IMG/VR virus record: IMGVR_UViG_3300036781_000179
Coordinates: 1 to 64,000 of that record
DNA: 64,000 nucleotides
Origin: a virus
Reading direction: 5' to 3' (one strand)
The position numbers were made by a program, and so were the translations under genes. Each line of letters starts with the position of its first letter. Position 1 is the first letter of the stretch. Positions 14,495-22,165 of this stretch are shown piece by piece. The notes beneath the pieces were generated by a model, which worked only from the letters and a program-made list of their open reading frames with translations, was not told the DNA's origin and searched no databases.

Positions 14495-16309
14495 ATGGAC
14501 AAAACGATACGAGAACAATTTTCACAATTAGGAATAGAAACCAAAAGGAATCATGGCGGAGATAAAGTTCTTTGCCCAAAATGTAGCCACACACGTAAAA
14601 ATAAAAAAGACCCATGCCTTAGTATCGACTTAAACACAGGAGAGTATAACTGCCATAATAATTGCGGATTTAAGGGCAAAGTAAAAGTTTCTGAAAACTA
14701 TGTGCCAAAGCCAAAGGATTATATCAAGCCAATTTTCAATAACAAAACAGAATTGTGTGATGGAATGGTAAAGTTCTTTCAGGGGCGTGGTATAGGCCAA
14801 AAAACAATTAAGGAATTTAGAATAAGCGAATCTAAAAAGTACATGCCACAGTTGGAATCAGAAGTAACGGTTATCAACTTCAACTATTTCCGGGATGAGG
14901 ATTTAGTAAACGTTAAGTATCGTCCTGCTAAGAAAGCCTTTATGATGGTAAAGGATGCCGAACTTATATTTTTTGGGCTTAACAATATCAAAAATGAAGA
15001 TTGGTGTATCATTACGGAGGGTGAGATTGATTGCATGTCTTTTTACGAGGCCGGAGTTAAAAATGTAGTGAGCGTACCTAATGGTGCATCTAAAGGTAAC
15101 TCAAACTTAGAATATCTTGATAACTGCATTGAATACTTTGAGAAAAAGAAGAAAATTATACTTGCCACAGACAACGATGAGTCCGGAATGGCACTTAGAG
15201 AAGAACTTGCAAGAAGATTAGGATACGATATATGCTTTAAAATCGATTTTAATGACTGTAAAGACGCTAATGAGTATTTAGTGGCACATGGTATCGATAA
15301 ATTAAAAGAATTGATTACAGAGCCTAATTTAATTGAATTTCCAATGGCCGGAATCATAACAGCCGATATGGTTTGGGATGATGTAAAGTGGTTGTTAGAA
15401 AATGGACTTGAAAGAGGTGATGTGACGGAGGTTTTGAAAGAGTTTGATGAGTTGGTTTCGTTTGTTCCCGGACAATTAATGGCACTAACTGGAATACCAA
15501 ATCATGGCAAGTCTCCTTTCGCTTTGTTAATTATGGTTTGCCTATCTTTAAAGCACAGGTGGAAGTGGGGTATTTACTCGCCTGAACATAAGCCATTGGC
15601 AATATTTTTAGTTAAGATATGCGAGTTATTGCTTGGTAAAAGATCAAGAAAAGGAGTTGGTTTTAGTTCTAATGAGATGGATTTATCAAGATCGTTCATT
15701 AACGATCACTTTTTCTTTATAGAGCCTGATGATGATGACTATACACTCGATAATATTTTGTTAAAGGGGAAACAATTGGTCACACGTAAAGGGATAAGAG
15801 GCTTGCTAATTGACCCTTGGAACAAATTGGAGCACAATATGACTAAAGGCGATAATGAAACCATGTATATTTCAAAAGAACTGGATAAGGTTATTAAGTT
15901 CAATCAAAGAAATTCGGTATTTTCGATAATAATTGCTCATCCTACCAAAATCAGGAAAAATTTAAAAACAGGATTGTATGAAGTGCCAAACCTTTATGAC
16001 ATTGCAGGTTCTGCCAATTGGTTTAATAAAGTTGATATAGGAGTATGTTTTTACCGGAACTATGATACTGAATTGAGTGAAATACATGTACAAAAGATAA
16101 AATATGACCACTTAGGTAAGCAAGGTATGGTTGAAGTTAAGTACAATATGAATAGCAGTAGATTTAATGATTTATATGGCGACTACGATAACTCAAATTG
16201 GCTACTACCAAAAGAACCGCAATCGGCAATTAATTATAGTGAGCCACTAAAGTTACAGCCTAATTACAATTTTGATAAAAATGAAAAAACAGAGCCATAC
16301 CCATTTTAA
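14495..16309 (+). CDS. Primase-helicase (T7 gp4/Twinkle-like)
   Basis: This 604-residue fusion has an N-terminal zinc ribbon (CPKC near residue 27, CHNNCGF near 54), a Toprim domain (IITEGEIDCMSFYEAG near 170 and LATDNDESGMA near 225) and a C-terminal RecA-like helicase with Walker A GIPNHGKSPFA near 335. Toprim Glu and Asp-x-Asp residues and the P-loop Lys are all present. It should synthesise RNA primers and unwind DNA at the phage fork. I see no DNA polymerase gene in the window. Confidence 0.9.
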   Translation: MDKTIREQFSQLGIETKRNHGGDKVLCPKCSHTRKNKKDPCLSIDLNTGEYNCHNNCGFKGKVKVSENYVPKPKDYIKPIFNNKTELCDGMVKFFQGRGIGQKTIKEFRISESKKYMPQLESEVTVINFNYFRDEDLVNVKYRPAKKAFMMVKDAELIFFGLNNIKNEDWCIITEGEIDCMSFYEAGVKNVVSVPNGASKGNSNLEYLDNCIEYFEKKKKIILATDNDESGMALREELARRLGYDICFKIDFNDCKDANEYLVAHGIDKLKELITEPNLIEFPMAGIITADMVWDDVKWLLENGLERGDVTEVLKEFDELVSFVPGQLMALTGIPNHGKSPFALLIMVCLSLKHRWKWGIYSPEHKPLAIFLVKICELLLGKRSRKGVGFSSNEMDLSRSFINDHFFFIEPDDDDYTLDNILLKGKQLVTRKGIRGLLIDPWNKLEHNMTKGDNETMYISKELDKVIKFNQRNSVFSIIIAHPTKIRKNLKTGLYEVPNLYDIAGSANWFNKVDIGVCFYRNYDTELSEIHVQKIKYDHLGKQGMVEVKYNMNSSRFNDLYGDYDNSNWLLPKEPQSAINYSEPLKLQPNYNFDKNEKTEPYPF

Positions 16310-16418
16310 CAAAAAATTTATAGAAAGTTACCTCGCAGAGCGAAACAAAATTTTATTAAGACTATACCCCAATGATAAAACACTAACAGATTATTTAAAT
16401 AAACAGAAAACAAAATGA
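16281..16418 (+). CDS. Small basic protein (45 aa)
   Basis: The ATG at 16281 overlaps the end of the primase-helicase gene, and the TGA at 16416 overlaps the next ATG. The product is basic (HFNKKFIESYLAERNKILL). Translational coupling on both sides supports a real gene. Confidence 0.5.
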   Translation: MKKQSHTHFNKKFIESYLAERNKILLRLYPNDKTLTDYLNKQKTK

Positions 16419-16603
16419 ATATGAAAAAAAATGACAGAAATTGGATTGCAGTTTTCGAAACCTTACCTGAATTTGAGGATTACTACGAAGTTAAATTTAA
16501 AGACGGGACAACAGATGAAAAACCATTTCGCATAAGGCCATCAAAAAATATAAAAGGATTTATGACAGAAACTGAAGTAACACATTGGAGAGAATTAGCA
16601 TGA
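16415..16603 (+). CDS. Small hypothetical protein (62 aa)
   Basis: Starts ATGAATATG, so translation may begin at 16415 or 16421. The sequence has WIAVFETLPEFEDYYEVKF and ends THWRELA, resembling small DUF551-like phage proteins with a conserved THWR motif. The function is unknown. Confidence 0.5.
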   Translation: MNMKKNDRNWIAVFETLPEFEDYYEVKFKDGTTDEKPFRIRPSKNIKGFMTETEVTHWRELA

Positions 16604-16857
16604 CCCATAAACTACTATCCTTAAAGCCCAATGTCTATTACGACATAAGCCAACATCACGAACGTGAAAGCATTGTTAGTGCTATCAAGTATTTACAATC
16701 ACAGAATGAGCCTTTCAGGTTTAACGATGATGAAACTAAATTCCAACGATTATCAACTGACCCTTTTGATTTAAAGGATGAACAGGGATATAGTGTGATT
16801 AAGAGAGGACGACATGAAGAATTGATGTACAATAATAAGTTAATTGCAATAAGATAA
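16600..16857 (+). CDS. Small hypothetical protein (85 aa)
   Basis: ATG 16600 overlaps the previous TGA by 4 bases; the in-frame TTG at 16585 is less likely. The protein is charged and partly helical (ESIVSAIKYLQSQNEPFRF). It has no recognised domain. Confidence 0.5.
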   Translation: MTHKLLSLKPNVYYDISQHHERESIVSAIKYLQSQNEPFRFNDDETKFQRLSTDPFDLKDEQGYSVIKRGRHEELMYNNKLIAIR

Positions 16858-17129
16858 TGGCAGAAGAATTACCAGATGGCACAAGGCAAGGATATTTTGC
16901 TTCGTGCCCAAAATGTAGAAAAACAATTGAGACTAATATTCAAGGGAATATATTAAGCGATCACAACTGCTACAAAAATGTAAAGCTTGAAAGTGGTGGA
17001 GGGATAGTTGGCATTGTTGATTACGAAAATAAAGATATTTCATTTTCAAACTATAACATAAAAACACAAATATCAGAACTATCCTTTAACGATATAAAAA
17101 ACATATATGAAAGTATTTTCGGCATTTGA
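16857..17129 (+). CDS. Small zinc-finger-like protein (90 aa)
   Basis: The N-terminal half has ASCPKCRKTIETN and DHNC, a plausible zinc-binding set. The C-terminal half is acidic and strand-rich. The start overlaps the previous stop (TAATG). The end overlaps the methyltransferase start by 23 bases. Confidence 0.5.
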   Translation: MAEELPDGTRQGYFASCPKCRKTIETNIQGNILSDHNCYKNVKLESGGGIVGIVDYENKDISFSNYNIKTQISELSFNDIKNIYESIFGI

Positions 17130-17967
17130 TGGCATGAGTTGTCTACAGTTAGCGCTAAATAGAATTGGCATATCACCAAAAGCCTATTACGCTTCTGAAA
17201 TTAAACCACATGCCATAAGATTGACCCAACACAATTTTACAAACACCATTCAAGTAGGTGATATTACAAAAGTTAAAGGAGACGACATAGGACACATTGA
17301 CCTTTTTGCGGGAGGTTCTCCTTGTCAAGACCTATCAAGGGCAAATAAAGAAAGGCTCGGCTTAGATGGCTTAAAAAGCGGTCTATTCTTTCATTATTTA
17401 CGGCTATACCATGAACTAAAACAAATAAACCCAAACATTAAGTTTTTACTTGAAAATGTAATAATGAGTGATGCTGATTATTGGATTATTTCTAAATATA
17501 TGAACGTATTGCCAATTAATATTGATAGTCGTTTGGTATCAGCACAACAACGAGATAGACTTTACTGGACTAATATTGGATTAACAGAAAGTGGGCTGTT
17601 TGGAGATTTAACCTCATCAATACCACAGCCACAAAATAAAAAAATCAGACTTTCTGATATATTAGAGAGTGGATACACCGATAGGGTCAAGTCAACTTGT
17701 GTAATGGAAGGATGGTCAAGGCCAAATAGCCTTAAAAGCCCTGAAAGGATGTTTAAAAGGCACCAAAAAGGGTTCACTACTTATATCTTTGAAGATAAGT
17801 CATTAGATTGGCGCAAAGGCATTAGGTATATGAGCCAAACAGAAATGGAAAGATTACAAACGGTTCCAGATGGGTACACTTCAATATTGACTAGGAATCA
17901 AGCAGCTTGTTTACTTGGCGATGGTTGGACTATAGACGTAATATCACATATTTTATCTTATTTATGA
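17107..17967 (+). CDS. C5-cytosine DNA methyltransferase (DNMT3-like order)
   Basis: A 286-residue full-length cytosine methyltransferase. Motif I is VFSAFDGMSCLQLAL, motif II ASEIK, motif IV FAGGSPCQDLS with the catalytic Pro-Cys, motif VI FLLENV and motif VIII SAQQRDRLYWTNI. The C-terminus has TEMERLQTVPDGYTS and the late motif GDGWTIDVI. It should methylate C5 of cytosine in a specific site and protect the phage genome. It is the only methyltransferase here with a clear target-recognition region (about residues 180-240). Confidence 0.9.
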   Translation: MKVFSAFDGMSCLQLALNRIGISPKAYYASEIKPHAIRLTQHNFTNTIQVGDITKVKGDDIGHIDLFAGGSPCQDLSRANKERLGLDGLKSGLFFHYLRLYHELKQINPNIKFLLENVIMSDADYWIISKYMNVLPINIDSRLVSAQQRDRLYWTNIGLTESGLFGDLTSSIPQPQNKKIRLSDILESGYTDRVKSTCVMEGWSRPNSLKSPERMFKRHQKGFTTYIFEDKSLDWRKGIRYMSQTEMERLQTVPDGYTSILTRNQAACLLGDGWTIDVISHILSYL

Positions 17968-18032
17968 ATAACCCCCAATACCACTTACTCCCCGGATACA
18001 TTAAATATAGAAAGGAAACATCATGGAGATAA
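17964..18032 (+). CDS. Possible very small protein (22 aa)
   Basis: The ATG at 17964 overlaps the methyltransferase TGA, and its stop overlaps the next start at 18023. The peptide (MNNPQYHLLPGYIKYRKE...) may serve mainly to couple translation. Only context supports it. Confidence 0.3.
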   Translation: MNNPQYHLLPGYIKYRKETSWR

Positions 18033-18280
18033 CAGCTAAAAAGATTAAAGCACTATTTGAAGCCATGGAAGATATTGGTGCTAAAGAAGTATATTTTGGT
18101 AAAAATTCACATTCGGATTTAAAAAAAGATATTGATGAATGGTTTTATAAACGGTCACATCACAATAATTTTTATGTTTGGGGTGAAAGTGGAAGATATG
18201 GACATTGGTCTTATGTGACTAATGGAAGTGAGGATAGAAATGACAATTTATTAAAAATAACATTTTTAGAATACATATAA
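18023..18280 (+). CDS. Small hypothetical protein (85 aa)
   Basis: An alpha/beta protein with ALFEAMEDIGAKEVYFGKNS and an aromatic, His-rich middle (FYKRSHHNNFYVWGESGRY). I see no known family or membrane segment. After its stop there is a 120-base gap with a hairpin, TGGCT/AGCCA (near 18301-18317). Confidence 0.5.
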   Translation: MEITAKKIKALFEAMEDIGAKEVYFGKNSHSDLKKDIDEWFYKRSHHNNFYVWGESGRYGHWSYVTNGSEDRNDNLLKITFLEYI

Positions 18281-18399
18281 CAAGTTTAAACACGTCTATG
18301 GCTTTAATATAGCCACCACAGTGTATTTAAATTGTAAAATGGATATATGTATCAACAGAAGTAGCAAACAGGCTGTAATGGTCTTAAAACAAGTTAAAA

Positions 18400-18600
18400 A
18401 TGAAAACAGAAAAAAATACATTTAACAGATTCAGTATTAACAACCGTTGGAAACAACGTAAGATACAGAGAAGCGATAATTGGTTGGTATTTGGTATTCA
18501 AACTTGGTGGGCATCCCCTTATGATTATTGTTATAAAATTGGATTTTTTGGTATAGATTTTCAGTTTTGGTTCAAACGATCATATATTTTACCAAGTTAA
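18400..18600 (+). CDS. Small aromatic hypothetical protein (66 aa)
   Basis: Basic N-terminus (NNRWKQRKIQRSDNW) followed by a very aromatic C-terminus (GIQTWWASPYDYCYKIGFF). It could be membrane-associated, but no clear transmembrane helix is visible. The function is unknown. Confidence 0.4.
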   Translation: MKTEKNTFNRFSINNRWKQRKIQRSDNWLVFGIQTWWASPYDYCYKIGFFGIDFQFWFKRSYILPS

Positions 18601-18746
18601 CGCCAACGGTTGAGTTACTTGAAATTTTAAAATTAACCCCGGGCCTAAGAATTTATGATTTATACTTAAACCAGAAATCTATTAAATTTCAAATGATTGA
18701 TTATCAGATAATTAAACAAGGGCCTAAGAATTAAAAAAAACAAAAT
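18601..18746. repeat. Non-coding spacer with direct and inverted repeats
   Basis: The 13-mer GGGCCTAAGAATT occurs exactly at 18641-18653 and 18720-18732. TTGAAATTT (18619-18627) and AAATTTCAA (18684-18692) form a 9-bp inverted repeat between them. No gene is visible. The pair may be duplication scars or a protein-binding site. Confidence 0.6.
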
Positions 18747-18938
18747 ATGAGCATACAAAAAAATTGGAGTATAAATCAAGAAAATATGTCAAAACTATCA
18801 AATAGTGATTTATATGCGCTGTTAAAAATGTGCGCTATCTATCCAACATTTCCTATTTTAGATAATGAAATAAAAAGTGAATTAGATAAAAGAATTTCTG
18901 AATTAATAGTCATTGACGATGTTTCAACCAACACCTGA
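18747..18938 (+). CDS. Small helical protein (63 aa), family shared with 11711-11899
   Basis: Helical, with MSKLSNSDLYALLKMC and SELDKRISELIVIDDVS. It has the same spacing of Leu-Ser-x-x-Asp-Leu and Glu-Leu-Asp-Lys-Arg-Ile motifs as the product at 11711-11899. The two are probable duplicates about 7 kb apart. The function is unknown. Confidence 0.55.
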   Translation: MSIQKNWSINQENMSKLSNSDLYALLKMCAIYPTFPILDNEIKSELDKRISELIVIDDVSTNT

Positions 18939-18990
18939 ATTTTTACAAAACTTCATCAGCAACAGAAAATGTATAATGATTTTTTTTATT

Positions 18991-18998
18991 TATATTTG
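18991..18998 (+). promoter_or_regulatory. -7 box upstream of pseudoknot RNA and HNH gene
   Basis: TATATTTG matches the -7 consensus. The predicted start site near 19005 would place the structured element at 19013-19090 at the 5' end of the transcript. No clear -33 TTG is visible. Confidence 0.5.
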
Positions 18999-19012
18999 TT
19001 GTATAAAATCAT

Positions 19013-19090
19013 CGTGCAGGATGGATTTAAAGACATTTTAATAGCCTTAGTTTCGGGGATAGCCTGCACGCTTGAACCGGGATTAAGGCT
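19013..19090 (+). ncRNA. Pseudoknotted leader RNA (element 1)
   Basis: A 14-bp helix with G-U pairs can form between AGCCTTAGTTTCGG (19043-19056) and CCGGGATTAAGGCT (19077-19090). Its 20-base apical loop contains CCTGCACG (19063-19070), the exact complement of the upstream CGTGCAGG (19013-19020). The result is an H-type pseudoknot followed by TTTT. It lies just upstream of the HNH gene start at 19103. It could be a leader or attenuator, or the 3' part of a small RNA. Confidence 0.65.
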
Positions 19091-19102
19091 TTTTAATTTA
19101 TT

Positions 19103-19663
19103 ATGGATTTTTATAAATGGATTCCAGTTATTTTTAATGGAGAAGAAAGTGATTACATAATATTTATTAATGACTCCACTGTTATAATAAATAGGAAGTA
19201 TAAAATTAACAACAAGTTAAATAATGGAGTTAGGGCTGACCATCATTTAAAAGAAAGAGAGTTAAAACAATCAAAAGCCCATACAACAGGATATACTCAA
19301 GTTGGGTTTACTCATAAAGGGAAGACATACAGGTTGTTGGTTCATAGAATAGTAGCTTTAACCTTCATACCAAATCCTGAAAATAAAAAATGTGTTAATC
19401 ACATAGACGGGAATAAGTCAAACAATCATCCATCTAACTTAGAATGGTGTACTTATAAAGAAAACATAAAGCATGCTCATGACACAGGACTAATTATAAA
19501 AGGAAAAGGAGTGGCTAAATTAACACATGATCAAGTTGTTGAAATAAGATTATCTGACATAGTTGATAAAAGACATAAATATAAATTATTTTCAAATAAG
19601 TTTAATGTGTCTCGAACTACAATAGGAGATGTGATTAGAAGAAAAACTTTTAAATATTTGTAA
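19103..19663 (+). CDS. NUMOD4/HNH homing endonuclease
   Basis: The N-terminus has the NUMOD4-like pattern WIPVIFNGEESDYIIFINDS. The core has YRLLVHRIVALTFIPNPENK, then KCVNHIDGNKSNNHPSNLEW, the HNH motif with the metal-binding His and Asn. A C-terminal NUMOD/helix-turn-helix segment follows (NKFNVSRTTIGDVIRRKTF). Such proteins nick or cut DNA at intron-less cognate sites and spread between phages. It may have inserted here, as surrounding small genes look interrupted. Confidence 0.85.
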   Translation: MDFYKWIPVIFNGEESDYIIFINDSTVIINRKYKINNKLNNGVRADHHLKERELKQSKAHTTGYTQVGFTHKGKTYRLLVHRIVALTFIPNPENKKCVNHIDGNKSNNHPSNLEWCTYKENIKHAHDTGLIIKGKGVAKLTHDQVVEIRLSDIVDKRHKYKLFSNKFNVSRTTIGDVIRRKTFKYL

Positions 19664-19733
19664 TAAAAAGGAACATAGAGAGGGAGTTAAGGGAATTTAA
19701 AACAGATTTGAAAAATAATAGACAATTGGAATT

Positions 19734-19994
19734 ATGGTAGAACACGACTTAAAAACATGGCCTGAATACTTTGAGCAAGTATGGAATGGCAACAAACGTT
19801 TTGAACTTAGAAAAGATGACAGGGATTATAAAGTACTTGACCAAATGACACTACGGGAATATGTGCCAACCCTTGGTTATACAGGACGTGTAATTGAATC
19901 AATAATTACCCATGTGTTGAGGGATGTTCCCGATTTTGGATTAAAAGAAGGATATTGTATTTTATCGTTTAACATTACAAACTATATTGATTAA
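19734..19994 (+). CDS. DUF3850 (PUA/ASCH-like) protein
   Basis: The 86-residue sequence fits the DUF3850 family: HDLKTWPEYFEQVWNGNKRF, then ELRKDDRDYKVLDQMTLREY, then LGYTGRVIES and GLKEGYCILSFN. The fold is related to ASCH/PUA domains, which bind RNA or modified nucleotides; the role in phages is not established. It lies 2 bases before the next gene. Confidence 0.8.
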   Translation: MVEHDLKTWPEYFEQVWNGNKRFELRKDDRDYKVLDQMTLREYVPTLGYTGRVIESIITHVLRDVPDFGLKEGYCILSFNITNYID

Positions 19995-19996
19995 TC

Positions 19997-20263
19997 ATGG
20001 AAGAATTAACAGATGAACAGTTTTTAGAGAACTTATGGAGAGAAAAAGGCATAAGTTTAGAGCGCGATAGAAATTTTGAGCAACGCCAAGTAATACAAGA
20101 ATCTGATTATAGATTTGAATCAGTAAAAATAGCATCCACACTAACCAATGAAAACCTTGAACAACTATTAGACAGGAGCGAAACAATTTATCAGTATATG
20201 ATGAAGGATAAAATCAGGAGACGAACCCCTGTATCATTGGAAGAAGCATTTAAAAAGGCATAA
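19997..20263 (+). CDS. Small helical hypothetical protein (88 aa)
   Basis: An acidic helical protein with a C-terminal motif EQLLDRSETIYQYMMKDK matching the end of the product at 12894-13082. It is the last gene before a bidirectional terminator. The function is unknown. Confidence 0.55.
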   Translation: MEELTDEQFLENLWREKGISLERDRNFEQRQVIQESDYRFESVKIASTLTNENLEQLLDRSETIYQYMMKDKIRRRTPVSLEEAFKKA

Positions 20264-20266
20264 AAA

Positions 20267-20296
20267 AATCCCCGGTAGTTAATTCAGCCGGGGATT
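20267..20296. terminator. Bidirectional intrinsic terminator
   Basis: AATCCCCGG (20267-20275) pairs exactly with CCGGGGATT (20288-20296), a 9-bp stem with a 12-base loop. The minus side continues with seven T (A-run 20262-20268 on plus), and the plus side has CCTGTTTT. It separates the rightward early operon from the convergent gene at 20303-20557. Confidence 0.85.
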
Positions 20297-20302
20297 CCTG
20301 TT

Positions 20303-20557
20303 TTAAGCGGATGCAGTTACTAATGTAGCGATTGTTTCGCCAACTAAGTAAACGTGTTGCTGACCCTCATTGTTTAACAAAGAGTTAGTCACGATACGTG
20401 AGTTGATACTCCCTGATGCTGCGGGATTACTTTTTTTGTTCGCTGCGGAGGCGTTCTGCACAACGATAATGGAATCAGTACCGATTGCCATTGGACTTGC
20501 TGATGCATACACAGATGAATCATGTGCATACACAGTTGCTGAAATGAGTCTTGCCAT
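20303..20557 (-). CDS. Minus-strand island gene, hypothetical (84 aa)
   Basis: A lone minus-strand gene in a rightward region, flanked by a terminator at its 3' end and its own weak promoter upstream (TACCTTTA, complement of about 20599-20606). The product is Ala/Ser-rich and beta-rich (VYAHDSSVYASASPMAIGTD, then SRIVTNSLLNNEGQQHVYL). It resembles small virion or decoration-type proteins in composition, but I cannot name it. Its autonomous layout is that of a moron gene. Confidence 0.6.
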   Translation of the reverse strand: MARLISATVYAHDSSVYASASPMAIGTDSIIVVQNASAANKKSNPAASGSINSRIVTNSLLNNEGQQHVYLVGETIATLVTASA

Positions 20558-20616
20558 GTTGGTAAGAGTTTAATTGTTAATTTGAAATTATTTTCACAAT
20601 AAAGGTAAGCAATGTT

Positions 20617-20646
20617 TTGAAATAAGAAATGATATAACTAAATTTA
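20617..20646 (+). promoter_or_regulatory. Promoter of element 2 / glycosyltransferase operon
   Basis: TTG (20617-20619), a 19-base spacer, then TAAATTTA (20639-20646), one base off TAnnTTTG. The predicted start site falls near 20652, exactly where the pseudoknot RNA begins. Confidence 0.5.
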
Positions 20647-20651
20647 CATCA

Positions 20652-20756
20652 GCGAAACGATACACACATGAACAAAAGATATTCAAAGATTTCCCGCAGC
20701 AACTCACAATGTTCATATCGTTTCGCAATGTTATACTCATTGGCTGCGGGATTAAT
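20652..20756 (+). ncRNA. Pseudoknotted leader RNA (element 2)
   Basis: The 5' strand GCGAAACGATA (20652-20662) plus TGAACA (20669-20674) is the complement of a contiguous 17-base stretch at 20710-20726. That stretch lies largely in the loop of a second hairpin: TCCCGCAGC (20692-20700) and CAATG (20707-20711) pairing with CATTG (20738-20742) and GCTGCGGGA (20743-20751). The T-run ATTAATTTTT follows. The topology matches element 1 although the sequence differs. It precedes the GT2 gene start at 20775. Confidence 0.65.
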
Positions 20757-20774
20757 TTTTAAAAACTAAATTAT

Positions 20775-21560
20775 ATGTCATTAATTGCAATGTGTTGTTT
20801 CGACACAATAGAAAATAAAAGGTCAGACTATACACGACAAACATTAGAATCTTTATATAAAACAGTAAATCAAGAAAGGCATAGGATTATTATAATAGAT
20901 AACAACTCCTGTAAGGAAACGAAAGATTTAATAAGTTCGTTTTATGAATCAAATCCTTTGGTAACCGTTATCACACTTAGTGAAAATGTAGGAACTGCTC
21001 GTGGCATAAATTTAGCCATTAAAATGAGAAAAGATGGAGAATCAGTTACTAAATTGGATAATGATTGTGTTATAAATTATAACGGATGGGCTGATGATTT
21101 AGAGGAAGCAATCAAACGTGATCCAACAATAGGTATTTGTGCTTTAAAAAGGGTTGATTTAGAGGAACACCCTGAACATGAATTGGATCATTATAGGTCT
21201 AAGTTATATATGTTACCACGTGAAAAGGGACAATCATGGTTGATTGCTGAACATGTGCAACATTGCATGGGAACATGCACAATGTTTAACCCGTTATTAC
21301 TTGATAAAGTAGGTTTTATGTGGCAAAAAGGTCTTTACGCGTTAGATGATTTTGAAATTGCAGTTAGATGTAACATGTTAGGATTTAAAAATGTATTCTT
21401 GCCTCATATACCAATAATTCACGTGGATACAGGAGATACAGATTATACCCACTGGAAAGTAAAATATGCGGGAGAGGTTTGGGATTCAACACTGGAAAGG
21501 ATAAACAACTATAAAAACGGAACTATACCAATTTATTACGATGGGGGATTTTCAGAATGA
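20775..21560 (+). CDS. Family 2-type glycosyltransferase
   Basis: The 261-residue protein has a GT-A fold signature. An N-terminal strand LIAMCCFDTI is followed by RIIIIDNNSCKETKDL, then SENVGTARGINLAIKM and the metal-binding DNDC (about residue 96). A later HCMGTCTMFNPLLL and WQKGLYALDDFEIAVRC complete the acceptor side. It should transfer a sugar from a nucleotide donor. It is the first gene of an operon of glycosyl- and methyltransferases with 4-base overlaps, so its partners are probably the next four products. Confidence 0.8.
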   Translation: MSLIAMCCFDTIENKRSDYTRQTLESLYKTVNQERHRIIIIDNNSCKETKDLISSFYESNPLVTVITLSENVGTARGINLAIKMRKDGESVTKLDNDCVINYNGWADDLEEAIKRDPTIGICALKRVDLEEHPEHELDHYRSKLYMLPREKGQSWLIAEHVQHCMGTCTMFNPLLLDKVGFMWQKGLYALDDFEIAVRCNMLGFKNVFLPHIPIIHVDTGDTDYTHWKVKYAGEVWDSTLERINNYKNGTIPIYYDGGFSE

Positions 21561-22165
21561 TTAATATAAGCGGCGATTCAGGAGAATATGAACTATTAAC
21601 ACAGGGTATTGAGTTATCAAAAGGCGTTGATGGTATTTGTGTTGAAATTGGGTTACGTCTTGGTTTAGGAACGAAGACAATTATTGATGCAGTACGCCAA
21701 TATAGCCCCAACAAGACGGTAATTAGCATTGATCCTTACGGAAGTATCCTTTATACATGTCGTGAGCCTGACGGTCCTTGTAGGCTTGATTACGACAATA
21801 ACATGAAGAACACATGCCTGTCAAATATTTACCAATACATAGTTGAAAATCCTGTTAGTTATCAATTTTATAATTGGACAGATAGTTTTTATTTTGATGC
21901 CATGAGAAATGGAGTCCCTGTTTATGACTTAGAAGAAACCATAGTAAATAAATACAGTTTCGCTTTCCTTGATGGACCTCACACAGTTAAACACATTTGT
22001 AGAGAGATTGACTTTTTTGCTCCACGCATGGATAAAGGTGCAATCATTATTTTAGATGACATCACTCCTGATTTCTACAATGTATTAGAAGTTGAGGATT
22101 ACATGAAAGATAAGTTTGAAATTGTTTACAAAGGCGAGAAGAAAGGAATTTACCGAAGAATATGA
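21557..22165 (+). CDS. Class I SAM methyltransferase (Methyltransf_24-like)
   Basis: The 202-residue sequence has motif I VEIGLRLGLGTKTIIDAV, an acidic second strand (VISIDPYGS) and a motif IV/post-motif pair FAFLDGPHTVKH and AIIILDDIT. This order matches small-molecule or sugar O-methyltransferases. It is likely to act on a glycan made by neighbouring transferases. It overlaps both neighbours by 4 bases. Confidence 0.7.
   Translation: MINISGDSGEYELLTQGIELSKGVDGICVEIGLRLGLGTKTIIDAVRQYSPNKTVISIDPYGSILYTCREPDGPCRLDYDNNMKNTCLSNIYQYIVENPVSYQFYNWTDSFYFDAMRNGVPVYDLEETIVNKYSFAFLDGPHTVKHICREIDFFAPRMDKGAIIILDDITPDFYNVLEVEDYMKDKFEIVYKGEKKGIYRRI

Noticed and set aside
18919-19160. Two overlapping plus-strand frames before the HNH gene
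   Set aside because: They run across the promoter-like box and pseudoknot and overlap each other, so they are probably chance frames or a remnant of an interrupted gene.
20370-20573. Plus-strand frame opposite the island gene
   Set aside because: It is the mirror of the better-supported minus-strand gene, which has a terminator and a promoter-like box.
19013-20756. HDV-like ribozyme
   Set aside because: The strand order (A-B-A'-B') is similar, but the P1-P2 spacing, catalytic joining segment and nested P3 do not match.
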